Assembly (NCBI GenBank): GCA_028876585.1 | Contig: JAGWRL010000314.1 | Location: 1-15,684 of the forward strand | Direction: 5' to 3' | Source: Pseudomonadota bacterium | GTDB taxonomy: Bacteria; Pseudomonadota; Alphaproteobacteria; Rhizobiales; Beijerinckiaceae | DNA length: 15,684 nt | Notes under the pieces: model-generated | Told to the model about the DNA's origin: nothing | Databases searched by the model: none | What the model saw: the letters and a program-made list of their open reading frames with translations, nothing else | Made by a program: the position numbers and the translations under genes | Shown here: positions 1 through 8,731 of the stretch, piece after piece | How the letters are laid out: the number at the start of each line of letters is the position of its first letter | Position numbering within the stretch: position 1 is the first letter of the stretch

Positions 1-25
1 GGCAAGGCGCGCCGCGCCCGCCAGC

Positions 26-50
26 CGGCGACGGGCGCAGCCTGTCGCCG
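26..50. repeat. GC-rich hairpin, copy 1 of 2
   Basis: An 11-bp arm (CGGCGACGGGC, 26-36), a 3-nt GCA loop and a complementary arm (40-50) form a stem with one G-T pair. The same arm recurs at 70-80. It lies ahead of the sugar-importer operon. No T-run follows, so a simple intrinsic terminator is not supported. It could be a REP-like intergenic palindrome or the end of an upstream gene's transcript. Confidence 0.7.
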
Positions 51-69
51 CTCTCTCTAAACAGTGAAA

Positions 70-94
70 CGGCGACGGGCGGAGCCCGTCGCCG
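70..94. repeat. GC-rich hairpin, copy 2 of 2
   Basis: A perfect 11-bp inverted repeat (arm CGGCGACGGGC at 70-80, complement at 84-94) encloses a GGA loop. It is nearly the same element as the hairpin at 26-50, 44 bp away. It ends 16 bp before the ribosome binding site (GAAGG, 111-115) of the ABC ATPase gene, so in a transcript it would sit in that gene's 5' leader. Function is unknown: REP-like palindrome, attenuator or RNA-stabilising structure are all possible. Confidence 0.75.
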
Positions 95-121
95 CCTGCC
101 CCTCAGAGTTGAAGGCAAGCC

Positions 122-1640
<1,519 letters not shown>

Positions 1641-1648
<8 letters not shown>

Positions 1649-2744
1649 CCTCGCCCTGCGCGCGCGGCAAAACGTCGCTTTCCTCACCGCCGTCGGCCTG
1701 TTCCTGGTCGTCTATCTGCTTTACCACCTGTCGCACCCGAAGGGGTTTTCCTCGGCGGTGCTGGTGCAGAACAGCGACGAGGTGTTCACCCTCGCCATGG
1801 TGGCGGTGGCGCAGACGGTGCCGGTGCTCGCCGCCGGGCTCGACCTCTCGGTCGGCGCCTTGATGACGATGGTCGGCTGTTGCGCCAGCTATCTGTTGAC
1901 TGGCACGACGGCGCCGCTGGCGCTGGAAATCGCCGGCCATTCGCTGCCGCTCGGCTCGCTGCCGGCGGGCGTGCCGGGGCTCATGATCGGCATCGTGATC
2001 TGCCTCGCCATCGGCGCGCTCGGCGGGTTCGTCAACGGGCTCGTCGTCGTCTACGGCCGCATCCAGCCGATCATCGCCACGCTCGCCACCGGGGCGATCT
2101 TTATCGGCATTGCGCTGTTCCTGCGGCCGCAGCCCGGCGGCAAGATCGACGAGGACCTCAACTGGGCGCTGACCAATTCGCTCGGCGATTTCGCCTCGAC
2201 CGTGCATATCTTCAACGACGGCGCCGCGCCCTGGTTCGCCCCCTTCGCCGGCGTGCCGACGCCGTTCGTGCTGCTGGCGCTGATCCTCCTCATGGTCTGG
2301 GTGCCGTTCCGCCGCACCGTGACCGGGCGCACCGTCTACGCCATCGGCTCGGCGGAGGGGGCGGCCTATATGTCGGGCCTCAACGTCAACCGCGCCCGCA
2401 TCGCCGCCTTCACGCTCGGCGGCTTTTTCGCCGGCTGCGGCGGGCTGTTCCTGGCGATCCAGACCTCGTCGGGCAACGCCGACATCCCGCAGGCCGGCGC
2501 CTATACGCTGAACTCGATCGCTTCCGTCGTCATCGGCGGCACGTCGTTGCTCGGCGGCGCCGGCGGCGCGCTCGGCTCGGTGTTCGGGGCGATGATGCTG
2601 CGGGTGATCTCGTTCTTCTTCCGCATCTTCGACATCGCGCCGCTGTTGCAGCCGCTGTTCGAGGGGCTGATCCTGCTCGCCGCCGTCAGCGTCGGCTCGT
2701 TGCGCGTGTTGCGCGTCAAAAACACTCTGGAGCTGTTCCGTTGA
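1641..2744 (+). CDS. Sugar ABC transporter permease 1 (BPD_transp_2 family)
   Basis: Inner-membrane permease of the ribose/galactose-type importer family, 367 residues. It is strongly hydrophobic with about 8-10 likely membrane segments. The family hallmarks are visible: AAGLDLSVG near residue 54-62, GGFVNGLVV around 130, and the coupling region GRTVYAIGSAEGAAYMSG near 230-247, followed by a GGTSLLGG motif. A longer loop between the middle segments (about residues 158-205) distinguishes it from permease 2. The ATG start overlaps the ATPase gene by 8 bp and has GAGG six bases upstream, implying coupled translation. ATPase followed by two unlike permeases recalls the YtfR-YtfT-YjfF, LsrA-LsrC-LsrD and RhaT-RhaP-RhaQ arrangements, but none can be chosen here. 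Confidence 0.92.
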
Positions 2745-3700
2745 GCGCGGGCGTGTTGAAACTGTCGCGCGACGACCGGCCGATCCTGATCGCCGCGCTG
2801 TTCATCGTCGTCATCCTGATCGCCGGCACCGGCTACACGATGTCGCGCTTCGGCTCGGCGCCGCTGCTGTCGCCCAATTATCTGATGCAGCAATTGCAGA
2901 TCGGCGCCTTCCTCGGCGTCGTCGCGGCGGGGCAGATGATCGTCATCCTGATCGCGCAGATCGACCTGTCGGTGCCGTGGACGCTGACGGCGGCGGCGAT
3001 GATGGCGACCTCGGTCGGCGGCGCCTGGGCGATTCCCGTCGGCCTGGCGGTCGGCGCCGGCGTCGGCGTGATCAATGGCCTCGGCGTCGCCTATCTGCGC
3101 GTGCCCTCGATGATCTTCACCCTCGGCGTCAACGCCGTGATGCGCGGCCTGATGGTGGCGCGCACCGGCGGCTTCGCGCCGCAGACCTCGGCGACCGATC
3201 TGATGCGCACGCTCGCCTCGGCGCATTGGTTCGGCGTCCCCGCCGCGCTCTATGTCTGGATCGGCGTCTCGGCGCTGGTGACGCTGACGCTGCAACGCAC
3301 GCTGCTCGGGCGCTACATCTACGCCATCGGCAACAAGGAGGCGGCGGCCTATCTCGCCGGCGTCAACACCCGCGCCGTCACCGTCGTCTGTTTCGCGATC
3401 TCCGGGCTGATGGCGGGGCTGGCCGGCGTGCTGCTCGCCGGCTATTCGCAGAAAGCCTATCAGGGCATGGGCGACGCCTATCTGCTGCCGGCGATCGCGG
3501 CGGTGGTGATCGGGGGCACCAACATCCTGGGCGGGCGCGGCCGCTATCTCGGCACGCTGGTCGGCGTGATCCTGATCGTGCTGCTCAACAGCGTGCTGTC
3601 GATCATGGAGATGCCGGAGGCCGGCCGGCAGGTGATCTACGGCGGCGTCATCATCCTGATGTTGCTGGTTTACGGGCGCGGCGAGCGGGTGACGAGCTGA
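2741..3700 (+). CDS. Sugar ABC transporter permease 2 (BPD_transp_2 family)
   Basis: Second membrane subunit, likely pairing with permease 1 as a heterodimer. The product is 319 residues, typical for the family. It shows IAQIDLSVP (the equivalent of AGLDLSVG), the coupling region GRYIYAIGNKEAAAYLAG, and GGTNILGGRGRYLGT near the C terminus. Hydrophobic segments run throughout. The start chosen is TTG at 2741: its last two bases overlap the preceding TGA stop, giving a 4-bp overlap, and GGAG lies 8 bases upstream. GTG at 2753 is the alternative. The open frame continues far upstream inside permease 1, but that extension is arginine-rich and not family-like. No binding-protein gene follows, so it is either upstream of the window or elsewhere. 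Confidence 0.9.
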   Translation: MSAGVLKLSRDDRPILIAALFIVVILIAGTGYTMSRFGSAPLLSPNYLMQQLQIGAFLGVVAAGQMIVILIAQIDLSVPWTLTAAAMMATSVGGAWAIPVGLAVGAGVGVINGLGVAYLRVPSMIFTLGVNAVMRGLMVARTGGFAPQTSATDLMRTLASAHWFGVPAALYVWIGVSALVTLTLQRTLLGRYIYAIGNKEAAAYLAGVNTRAVTVVCFAISGLMAGLAGVLLAGYSQKAYQGMGDAYLLPAIAAVVIGGTNILGGRGRYLGTLVGVILIVLLNSVLSIMEMPEAGRQVIYGGVIILMLLVYGRGERVTS

Positions 3701-3718
3701 CCGCAAGCGCGAATCGCC

Positions 3719-3734
3719 GCGTGGGGTTTCACGC
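3719..3734 (+). terminator. Weak hairpin after the ABC operon
   Basis: GCGTG at 3719-3723 pairs with CACGC at 3730-3734 across a GGGTTT loop, 19 bases after the permease 2 stop. The stem is short and no T-run follows, so this is only a possible transcript-end structure in the 81-bp gap before the acyltransferase gene. Confidence 0.2.
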
Positions 3735-3781
3735 AGCGTTAAGTCGCGCCGGTCAAGGTGTCGCCTCCCGCCGAGGCCCCG

Positions 3782-4597
3782 ATGAGCCAAGACCCGCCGC
3801 CCGCGCTTGCGCGCCTGCCCGCCCTCGACGGTTTGCGCGGGCTGCTCGCCGTCGTCGTCGTGCTCTGGCACGCCACCGCGCCGCTCGGCCTGTCCTGGTT
3901 CACCGCGCCCGCGCAATTCGCGGTGTTCGGCTTTTTCGTCTTGTCGGGGCTGGTGCTGGCGCGCGGCTGGGACGGCAGGCCGTTGGCCTTTCTGGCGCAA
4001 CGGCTGGTGCGGTTGTGGCCGACCTACGCGCTCTGCCTCGCGCTCGGCTTTCTCATCGCCGGCGCGGCGCCGGATGGGCGCGAATTCCTGTTCTTTCCGC
4101 TGCTGACGCCGGACGCCGCGCCCCATATCGACCCGCCGGTGTGGTCGCTCATCGTCGAGGCCTGGGCGATGCCGGCGATGCCGTTGATCGTCTGGCTCGG
4201 CCGCGCCTCGCTGGCGCGCGCCTGGGCCGGCGCCGCCACGGCCTGCGGCGTCGGCCATTTCGTCGGCGATCCGCAGCAGGAATATTTTCTGGCGCTCGGC
4301 TATTTCATCCTCGGCGCCCATCTCTCGCGCTATTCGCCGCGCCTGCGCTGGCTGGAGGCGCGGCCTGCGCAATGGCTCGGCAAGATCTCCTACAGCCTCT
4401 ATCTCAGCCATTGGCTGGTGTTCGCGCTGGCCGCCCGCTTGGGCGGGCCGATCGGGGCGCTGTGCGCCCTGCCGCTGGCGTTTCTCGTCGGCTGGGCGCT
4501 GTGGGCGACGGTCGAGCAGCCCAGCGTCAACGCGTCACGGCGGCTGAAATCCTGGCTCGCGCGTCCGCGCCTCGCGCCGCTCGTGGCGACGCCGTGA
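3782..4597 (+). CDS. Acyltransferase-3 family membrane protein (short form)
   Basis: Probable integral-membrane O-acyltransferase that modifies an envelope glycan or lipid. The N terminus carries the family signature LPALDGLRG (about 12-20) followed by a first membrane helix ending in the conserved histidine of LWHA (H30). Further family features are FFVLSGLVLARGW, the arginine-rich FLAQRLVRLWPTY segment, PVWSLIVEAWA and, near the end, WLGKISYSLYLSHWLV. About 8 membrane segments are visible. At 271 residues it is clearly shorter than the usual 340-400; the middle seems compacted rather than the ends cut. The ATG at 3782 has GAGG five bases upstream. GTG at 3758 would add eight residues but lacks a good ribosome site. 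Its stop overlaps the next gene's start (GTGA), so the two are probably translated together. Confidence 0.82.
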   Translation: MSQDPPPALARLPALDGLRGLLAVVVVLWHATAPLGLSWFTAPAQFAVFGFFVLSGLVLARGWDGRPLAFLAQRLVRLWPTYALCLALGFLIAGAAPDGREFLFFPLLTPDAAPHIDPPVWSLIVEAWAMPAMPLIVWLGRASLARAWAGAATACGVGHFVGDPQQEYFLALGYFILGAHLSRYSPRLRWLEARPAQWLGKISYSLYLSHWLVFALAARLGGPIGALCALPLAFLVGWALWATVEQPSVNASRRLKSWLARPRLAPLVATP

Positions 4598-5814
4598 TCG
4601 CCGACATCAAGCGCTTCCTGCGCGACGCCGAATGGGCCAACTCCAAGCGGCTGCGCGGCTATTTCGGCCTGCTGGCGCTGGCCAACCTCGCCGGCCTTGC
4701 GGCGCTGGCGAGTTACGCCCCGGCCGGCGTCGATCCGCGCGGCGAGCCGCTCGGCACCGATTTCGTCAGCTTCTGGACCGCCGGCCGCATGGCGCTGTCG
4801 GGCCACGCCGCGGCGATCTATTCGCCGCAGGCGCATCTGGCCGCCGAGCGCGCCCTGTTCGGCCATCCGATCGACTGGTACGCCTTCTTCTATCCGCCGA
4901 TCTTCGTGCTGTTCTGCCTGCCGCTCGGCGCGCTGCCCTATCTGGGCGCGCTGGCGGCCTGGCTGGCGCTGTCCTTCGCGGCGATGCTGACGGCGTTGCG
5001 AGCGCTGGCGCCCCGCTTCGCCCATCCGCTCGTCGTGCTCGCCTTTCCCGGCGTGCTGGCGACGGCCGGGCATGGCCAGAACGCGTTTCTGACCACAGCC
5101 CTGTTCGCCGGCGGGGCGAGCCTGCTGGAGCGCCGGCCGCTGCTAGCCGGCGCGCTGTTCGGCGCGCTCATCTTCAAGCCGCAACTGGCGGCGGCGATCC
5201 CGCTCGGCCTGCTGCTGGCGGGCCGCTACCGCGCGCTCGCCGGCATGGCCGCGAGCGGGGCGGCGCTGGCGGCGGCCTCGCTGATCGCGTTCGGCTGGGA
5301 GACGTGGGCCGCCTTCCTCGCCGAGACGCCGCTGACCCGGGCGACGCTGGAGCGCGGTCTGGTCGAATTCGCGAAAATGCCGAGCGTCTACGCCGGCCTG
5401 CGTGAACTCGGCGCCGGCTCCCCGCTCGCCTACGCCGCGCAGGGGCTGGCGGCGCTCGCCGCCTTCGCCGGTCTGGCCTGGACACTGCGGCGCGAGCGTG
5501 ACGCGCGCCGGCAATGCGCCGCGATCGTGGCCGCGACCTGCTTGTCGACGCCGTTCCTGCTCGATTACGATCTCACGCTGCTGATCGTGCCGATCGCCGT
5601 CATCGCCGAGGCGGGGCTCACGCGCGGCTTCCGCCCCTACGAGATCAGCGCCGCCGTCGCCGCCTTTCTCGCGCCCGGCTTCGTGCGCCCGCTGGCGCAT
5701 TACGCGCATCTGCCGGTCGGCCCGCTCGTCGTCGCCGCGCTCTTTTTTGTGCTGCTGCGCCGCGCGCCCGCGCCCGCCGCCGCCATTTGCCGCCGCGACC
5801 CCGTTGCGGCATAA
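4594..5814 (+). CDS. GT-C fold glycosyltransferase, GT87/DUF2029 family
   Basis: Multi-pass membrane protein of 406 residues that resembles the GT87 (DUF2029) polyprenyl-phosphate-sugar-dependent glycosyltransferases. Family members move a sugar from a lipid carrier to an acceptor on the outer side of the membrane. The diagnostic stretch is LGTDFVSFWTAGRMALSG, with D56 in the position of the catalytic acid after the first membrane helix, then IYSP and the FYPPIFVLFCLPLG segment. About ten hydrophobic helices follow. The start is GTG at 4594, overlapping the acyltransferase stop by 4 bp. The same frame is open for much longer upstream, but that part lies in other genes. Together with the GT2-GtrA protein encoded downstream, which could make the lipid-linked sugar donor, this suggests an envelope glycan route. 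The exact sugar and acceptor are unknown. Confidence 0.8.
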   Translation: MIADIKRFLRDAEWANSKRLRGYFGLLALANLAGLAALASYAPAGVDPRGEPLGTDFVSFWTAGRMALSGHAAAIYSPQAHLAAERALFGHPIDWYAFFYPPIFVLFCLPLGALPYLGALAAWLALSFAAMLTALRALAPRFAHPLVVLAFPGVLATAGHGQNAFLTTALFAGGASLLERRPLLAGALFGALIFKPQLAAAIPLGLLLAGRYRALAGMAASGAALAAASLIAFGWETWAAFLAETPLTRATLERGLVEFAKMPSVYAGLRELGAGSPLAYAAQGLAALAAFAGLAWTLRRERDARRQCAAIVAATCLSTPFLLDYDLTLLIVPIAVIAEAGLTRGFRPYEISAAVAAFLAPGFVRPLAHYAHLPVGPLVVAALFFVLLRRAPAPAAAICRRDPVAA

Positions 5815-5846
5815 GCGCGCCGCAAATCCGCGCCCGAGGCCTTGAG

Positions 5847-6809
5847 ATGGCGTTGTTCGCCGACGCTGACCTGCCGTCTGGCGCTGAAGAGCGCGAACTC
5901 GTCGCGCTCGACGGCGTGCGGCTGCGCGCGGCGCGCTGGACGCCGTCGCACGCGCGCGGAACCGTCGTATTGCTCGGCGGCCGCACCGAATTCATCGAGA
6001 AATACGCCGAGACCATCGCCGACCTGCTGGCGCGCGGCCTCGCCGTCGCGACGCTGGACTGGCGCGGCCAGGGCGGCTCGGAGCGCCAGCTCGCCGACCC
6101 CTACAAGGGCCATATCGACGATTTCGCGCTGTACGAGCGCGATTTCGTCGCCTTCGTCCGCGAGGTGCTGCCCGATTGCCCGCGTCCGTGGATCGGCCTG
6201 TGTCATTCCATGGGCGGGGCGATCATGCTGCGCATCGCCCATGCCGGGCGCTGTCCGTTCGACCGGCTGGCGCTGAGCGCGCCGATGATCGCGCTTTACG
6301 GCCAAGCCGAGCCGCGCTGGGCGCGCCGGCTGGTGGAGGCGCTCGACGCGCTGGGCCTGGGCGGCCTCTACGCCCCCGGCGGCGGCGGCCGGCCCTATGG
6401 CCTCAGCCCGTTCGAGGGCAATGTCTTGACCTCCGACCCCGTGCGCTACGCCCGCTTCGGCGACGTCCTGCGCGCGCATCCCGCGCTCGGCCTCGGCGGC
6501 CCCACCATCGGCTGGGTCCACGCCGCCTTGCGGCTGATGCGCGAATTCGCCGAGCCGGATTATCCGCGCGCCATCGCCATGCCGATTCTGGTGATCGCCT
6601 GCGGCGCCGACCGCGTCGTCGACACCCGCAGCGTCGAGCGTTTCGCCTCGCGGCTGCGCGCCGGCAGCCTGATCGTGATCGACGGGGCGCGGCACGAGGC
6701 GATGTTCGAGCGCGACCCGCTGCGCGAGCTTTTCTTTAAGGCTTTCGACGCTTTCGCGCTCGGCGCGACCGCGCCCGCGCCGGCGTTTACCTCGCCTTAC
6801 CCTGGCTGA
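5847..6809 (+). CDS. Alpha/beta hydrolase, lysophospholipase-like (Hydrolase_4/S33)
   Basis: Predicted serine hydrolase of 320 residues in the PldB/monoacylglycerol-lipase-like group. The nucleophile elbow reads GLCHSMGG with S121, so the first glycine of GxSxG is cysteine here. The oxyanion/strand region is LDWRGQGGS. The likely acid is D255 in CGADRVVD and the base is H283 in GARHEAM, so the triad is complete. No signal peptide is evident, so the protein is probably cytoplasmic. The ATG has GAGG seven bases upstream. The gene sits 32 bp after the GT87 gene and 33 bp before the GT2 gene on the same strand, so it may share their transcript. A role in turning over acylated or lipid intermediates would fit, but the actual substrate is not shown by the sequence. 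Confidence 0.88.
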   Translation: MALFADADLPSGAEERELVALDGVRLRAARWTPSHARGTVVLLGGRTEFIEKYAETIADLLARGLAVATLDWRGQGGSERQLADPYKGHIDDFALYERDFVAFVREVLPDCPRPWIGLCHSMGGAIMLRIAHAGRCPFDRLALSAPMIALYGQAEPRWARRLVEALDALGLGGLYAPGGGGRPYGLSPFEGNVLTSDPVRYARFGDVLRAHPALGLGGPTIGWVHAALRLMREFAEPDYPRAIAMPILVIACGADRVVDTRSVERFASRLRAGSLIVIDGARHEAMFERDPLRELFFKAFDAFALGATAPAPAFTSPYPG

Positions 6810-6842
6810 CGTAGGGTTCCCCCGCCAGATCAAGAGGTTCCC

Positions 6843-7961
6843 ATGTCCACCGCGGCGACGCCGTCCCGCCCGACGCTGTCGGTCATCGTCCCCACTTACC
6901 GCGAGGCCGCCAACGTGCCGCGGCTGTTCGAGCGGCTCGCCGTCACGCTGGAGGGGCTGCCGTGGGAGATGATCGTGGTCGACGACGATTCCTCAGACGG
7001 CACCTATGACGTCGCCTTCGCCATCGCCCGCCGCGACCCGCGCATGCGCTGCCTGCGCCGCGTCAATCGCGGCGGCCTCGCCGGCGCGGTGATCGAGGGC
7101 TGGCTCGCCTCCAGCGCCGATTACGTCGCCGTGATCGACGGCGATCTGCAACATGACGAGACGATCCTGCCGCTGATGTACGCCGCGCTGGAGCGCGGCG
7201 AGGGCAATCTCGCCATCGGCACCCGCGTGCCCGATCCGAGCCAGCCCGGCGGCCTGTCGCCGATGCGCCAGCGCCTCAGCGATCTCGGCAAATGGTTCTT
7301 CGGCCTGGTCGCCGGCGTCGACGTCTCCGATCCGATGAGCGGCTTCTTCATGACCCGGCGCGAGATCGTGTCGCGGCTGGCGTCGAAATTCTCGCCCGAC
7401 GGGTTCAAGATCCTGGTCGATCTGGTGTTGACCTCGCGCCACGAACTGAAGGTGGTCGAAGTCCCCTACGTGTTCCGCCCCCGCACGGCGGGCGAGTCGA
7501 AGCTGTCGCCGCTGGTCGGGCTCGATTTCCTCGGCCTGGTCGCCCATCACGCCAGCGGCGGCATGTTGCCGACCCGGTTCGCGTTGTTCGCGATGATCGG
7601 CGGCGTCGGCATCCTCGTGCATCTGGCGGTGCTGACGCTGCTGATCGACGGCGGCGTGGCGCATGATTTCACCAAGGCGCAGATCGTGGCGACGGTGGCG
7701 GCGATGGCGAGCAATTTCGCGCTCAACAACGAGATCACCTACCGCAACCGCCGCTACAGCGGCATCGGCATCCTCGGCGGCTTCACGATCTTCGCCGCTT
7801 TATGCGGCGTCGGCGCCGTCGCCAACATCAACGTCGCCGAAGTGCTCTATCAATCGCACCGCAGCTGGGGCCTTGCGGGCTTCGCCGGCGGGCTGATCGG
7901 CGTGGTGTGGAACTACGCCGCCAGCAACACGTTTGTGTGGCGGACGAGAAGGAAGAGTTAG
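6843..7961 (+). CDS. GT2 polyprenyl-phosphate glycosyltransferase fused to GtrA domain
   Basis: The 372-residue protein joins two domains. Residues about 12-235 form a GT-A fold GT2 transferase of the dolichyl-phosphate mannose synthase type: LSVIVPTYREAANVPRL at the N terminus, VVDDDSSDGT around D47-D49, and the metal-binding DGD at 99-101 within VIDGDLQHDE. The latter part includes SGFFMTRRE and FRPRTAGESKLS. Residues about 245-368 are a four-helix GtrA-like membrane domain, with RFALFAMIGGVG at its start and NFALNNEITYRNRR in a loop. The probable reaction is transfer of a sugar from a nucleotide sugar to a polyprenyl phosphate, with GtrA thought to aid flipping. The ATG has AAGAGG five bases upstream. 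It is the last gene of the cluster, and the neighbouring GT87 protein is a natural user of the lipid-linked sugar. Confidence 0.9.
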   Translation: MSTAATPSRPTLSVIVPTYREAANVPRLFERLAVTLEGLPWEMIVVDDDSSDGTYDVAFAIARRDPRMRCLRRVNRGGLAGAVIEGWLASSADYVAVIDGDLQHDETILPLMYAALERGEGNLAIGTRVPDPSQPGGLSPMRQRLSDLGKWFFGLVAGVDVSDPMSGFFMTRREIVSRLASKFSPDGFKILVDLVLTSRHELKVVEVPYVFRPRTAGESKLSPLVGLDFLGLVAHHASGGMLPTRFALFAMIGGVGILVHLAVLTLLIDGGVAHDFTKAQIVATVAAMASNFALNNEITYRNRRYSGIGILGGFTIFAALCGVGAVANINVAEVLYQSHRSWGLAGFAGGLIGVVWNYAASNTFVWRTRRKS

Positions 7962-8006
7962 GGCGGTCAGGATTTGGGGCTTGGTTTGGGCTTGGGGGGA
8001 CCGAAG

Positions 8007-8036
8007 GCGACCCCTTGCGGTCGCTCGAAGCGAGCG
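8007..8036. repeat. Two overlapping hairpins after the glycan cluster
   Basis: GCGACC at 8007-8012 pairs with GGTCGC at 8019-8024. CGCTCG at 8022-8027 pairs with CGAGCG at 8031-8036 around an AAG loop. The two stems share 8022-8024, so they would exclude one another. They start 45 bases after the GT2-GtrA stop, at the left edge of the AT-richer island. They may mark the end of the glycan transcript or be a REP-like palindrome. No T-run follows. Confidence 0.45.
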
Positions 8037-8160
8037 GGGAGACATCGCCTCTTGAAACTCGACGCGCTGCGGGCGGTTGCGAGAGACTTTATCGAGAATG
8101 AGTTTCGAGAAACGCTTTCGCGCGTGTGAAGGCGGATGGCCTAAGCCGACGCCACTCTCT

Positions 8161-8179
8161 AAAAGAACGTTCCTTTTTT
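8161..8179. terminator. Possible weak terminator after the PemK-like gene
   Basis: AAAAG at 8161-8165 can pair with CTTTT across a short AACGTTC loop, followed by further T bases on the plus strand. It lies about 40 bases beyond the stop of the minus-strand PemK-like gene, on which strand it reads as an A-run, a weak stem and a short T-run. The stem is AT-only apart from one pair, so the call is tentative. Confidence 0.2.
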
Positions 8180-8217
8180 GAGGGGGCGGTACATATCGCT
8201 CTAAACGGCGGTTCTGC

Positions 8218-8550
8218 TCATGGTCGTATATCCGAATTTTCGCCGAGAACCCCGAGACCAACTTCGTTCAAATCAGAGCTAGACAGGCGACAAAGCGGGT
8301 CTCCCTTAATTTTAGTTTTGTCTATACTGAAGCAATACGCGCAGGGGGCGATTTTTTGGGGGATTTCCGACGACTTTACGTAAACGTTCTGGGAAGAAAA
8401 TTCGTTTGGAGCGGCAGAGAGCGGTACTACTGAAATTCTGGGATCGCGTCGCGATTCGATGTTTGCCAGTATAATGCAGGGCTGGTATATGACGCCTCCC
8501 CCAGCCGAAAGCACCTCGACCATATAAATTTCGCCTCGCTTAAATCCCAT
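8218..8550 (-). CDS. Divergent PemK/MazF-like protein (candidate toxin)
   Basis: A 110-residue protein with the layout of the PemK/MazF family, whose members are mRNA-cleaving toxins. It starts FKRGEIYMVEV, continues with YQPCIILAN where the family has a conserved RP-V-V motif, then RISVVPLSAAPN, and near the end CFSIDKTKIKG followed by LSSSDLNEV, matching the family's typical dksRl and Ls..el segments. The usual catalytic arginine is Q23 and the usual threonine is S45, so RNase activity is doubtful. ATG at 8550 is preferred because GAGAAGG lies 10 bases upstream; a GTG at 8595 would add 15 residues without a ribosome site. No MazE/PemI-type antitoxin precedes it. The nearest upstream gene ends 181 bp away and is not AbrB- or RHH-like. 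Codon use matches the AT-richer island. Confidence 0.6.
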   Translation of the reverse strand: MGFKRGEIYMVEVLSAGGGVIYQPCIILANIESRRDPRISVVPLSAAPNEFSSQNVYVKSSEIPQKIAPCAYCFSIDKTKIKGDPLCRLSSSDLNEVGLGVLGENSDIRP

Positions 8551-8584
8551 ATTGCTTTCGCCTTCTCTCGGAACTCGGCCGTTT

Positions 8585-8719
8585 TTAAGATGCACGGCTG
8601 GTGTGTATTACTTTTAGGAGCAATTTAGAGAGAGCCCTTTTGGATGCCTCGGAATCCTTCGTTTTTGAGAATATGTCACAGGGAGCATCAGCTTTGTCCC
8701 TAAAGACGTTATGGCGCCA
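8585..8719 (-). pseudogene. Coding-like fragment A without a start codon
   Basis: An open minus-strand frame of 44 codons with no ATG or GTG, lying between the 8732-9103 gene and the PemK-like gene. Its segment SKTKDSEASKRALSK resembles SKRKDSEVSKKLFRN in the fragment at 9233-9300. The DNA match is about 31 of 40 positions (8631-8670 against 9250-9288), including 14 identical bases at 8647-8660, and several differences fall at third codon positions. This suggests remnants of related coding sequences. The family is not recognised, and a shared non-coding repeat remains possible. Confidence 0.3.
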
Positions 8720-8731
8720 TCAAGAATTTGC

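Noticed and set aside
2501..4411. 636-codon open frame on the minus strand
   Set aside because: It is antisense to permeases and the acyltransferase with recognisable motifs. Its translation is rich in R, Q, D and H, typical of a GC-rich shadow.
2977..4593. Long plus-strand open frame running upstream of the GT87 start
   Set aside because: It lies over permease 2 and the acyltransferase gene, and its translation is arginine-rich with no family pattern. The true start is GTG at 4594.
5700..6833. 377-codon minus-strand open frame over the hydrolase gene
   Set aside because: The plus-strand hydrolase has a full catalytic triad and ribosome site; the antisense product shows no motif.
8086..8113. 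Possible third copy of the island repeat near its left edge
   Set aside because: Only an 8-base core (AGTTTCGA) is shared with the region beside 9240-9250, and the protein-level likeness is vague; chance is enough.
7800..8261. 153-codon minus-strand frame crossing the left island edge
   Set aside because: It overlaps the GtrA part of a solid gene and the end of the PemK-like gene, with no ribosome site or recognised family.
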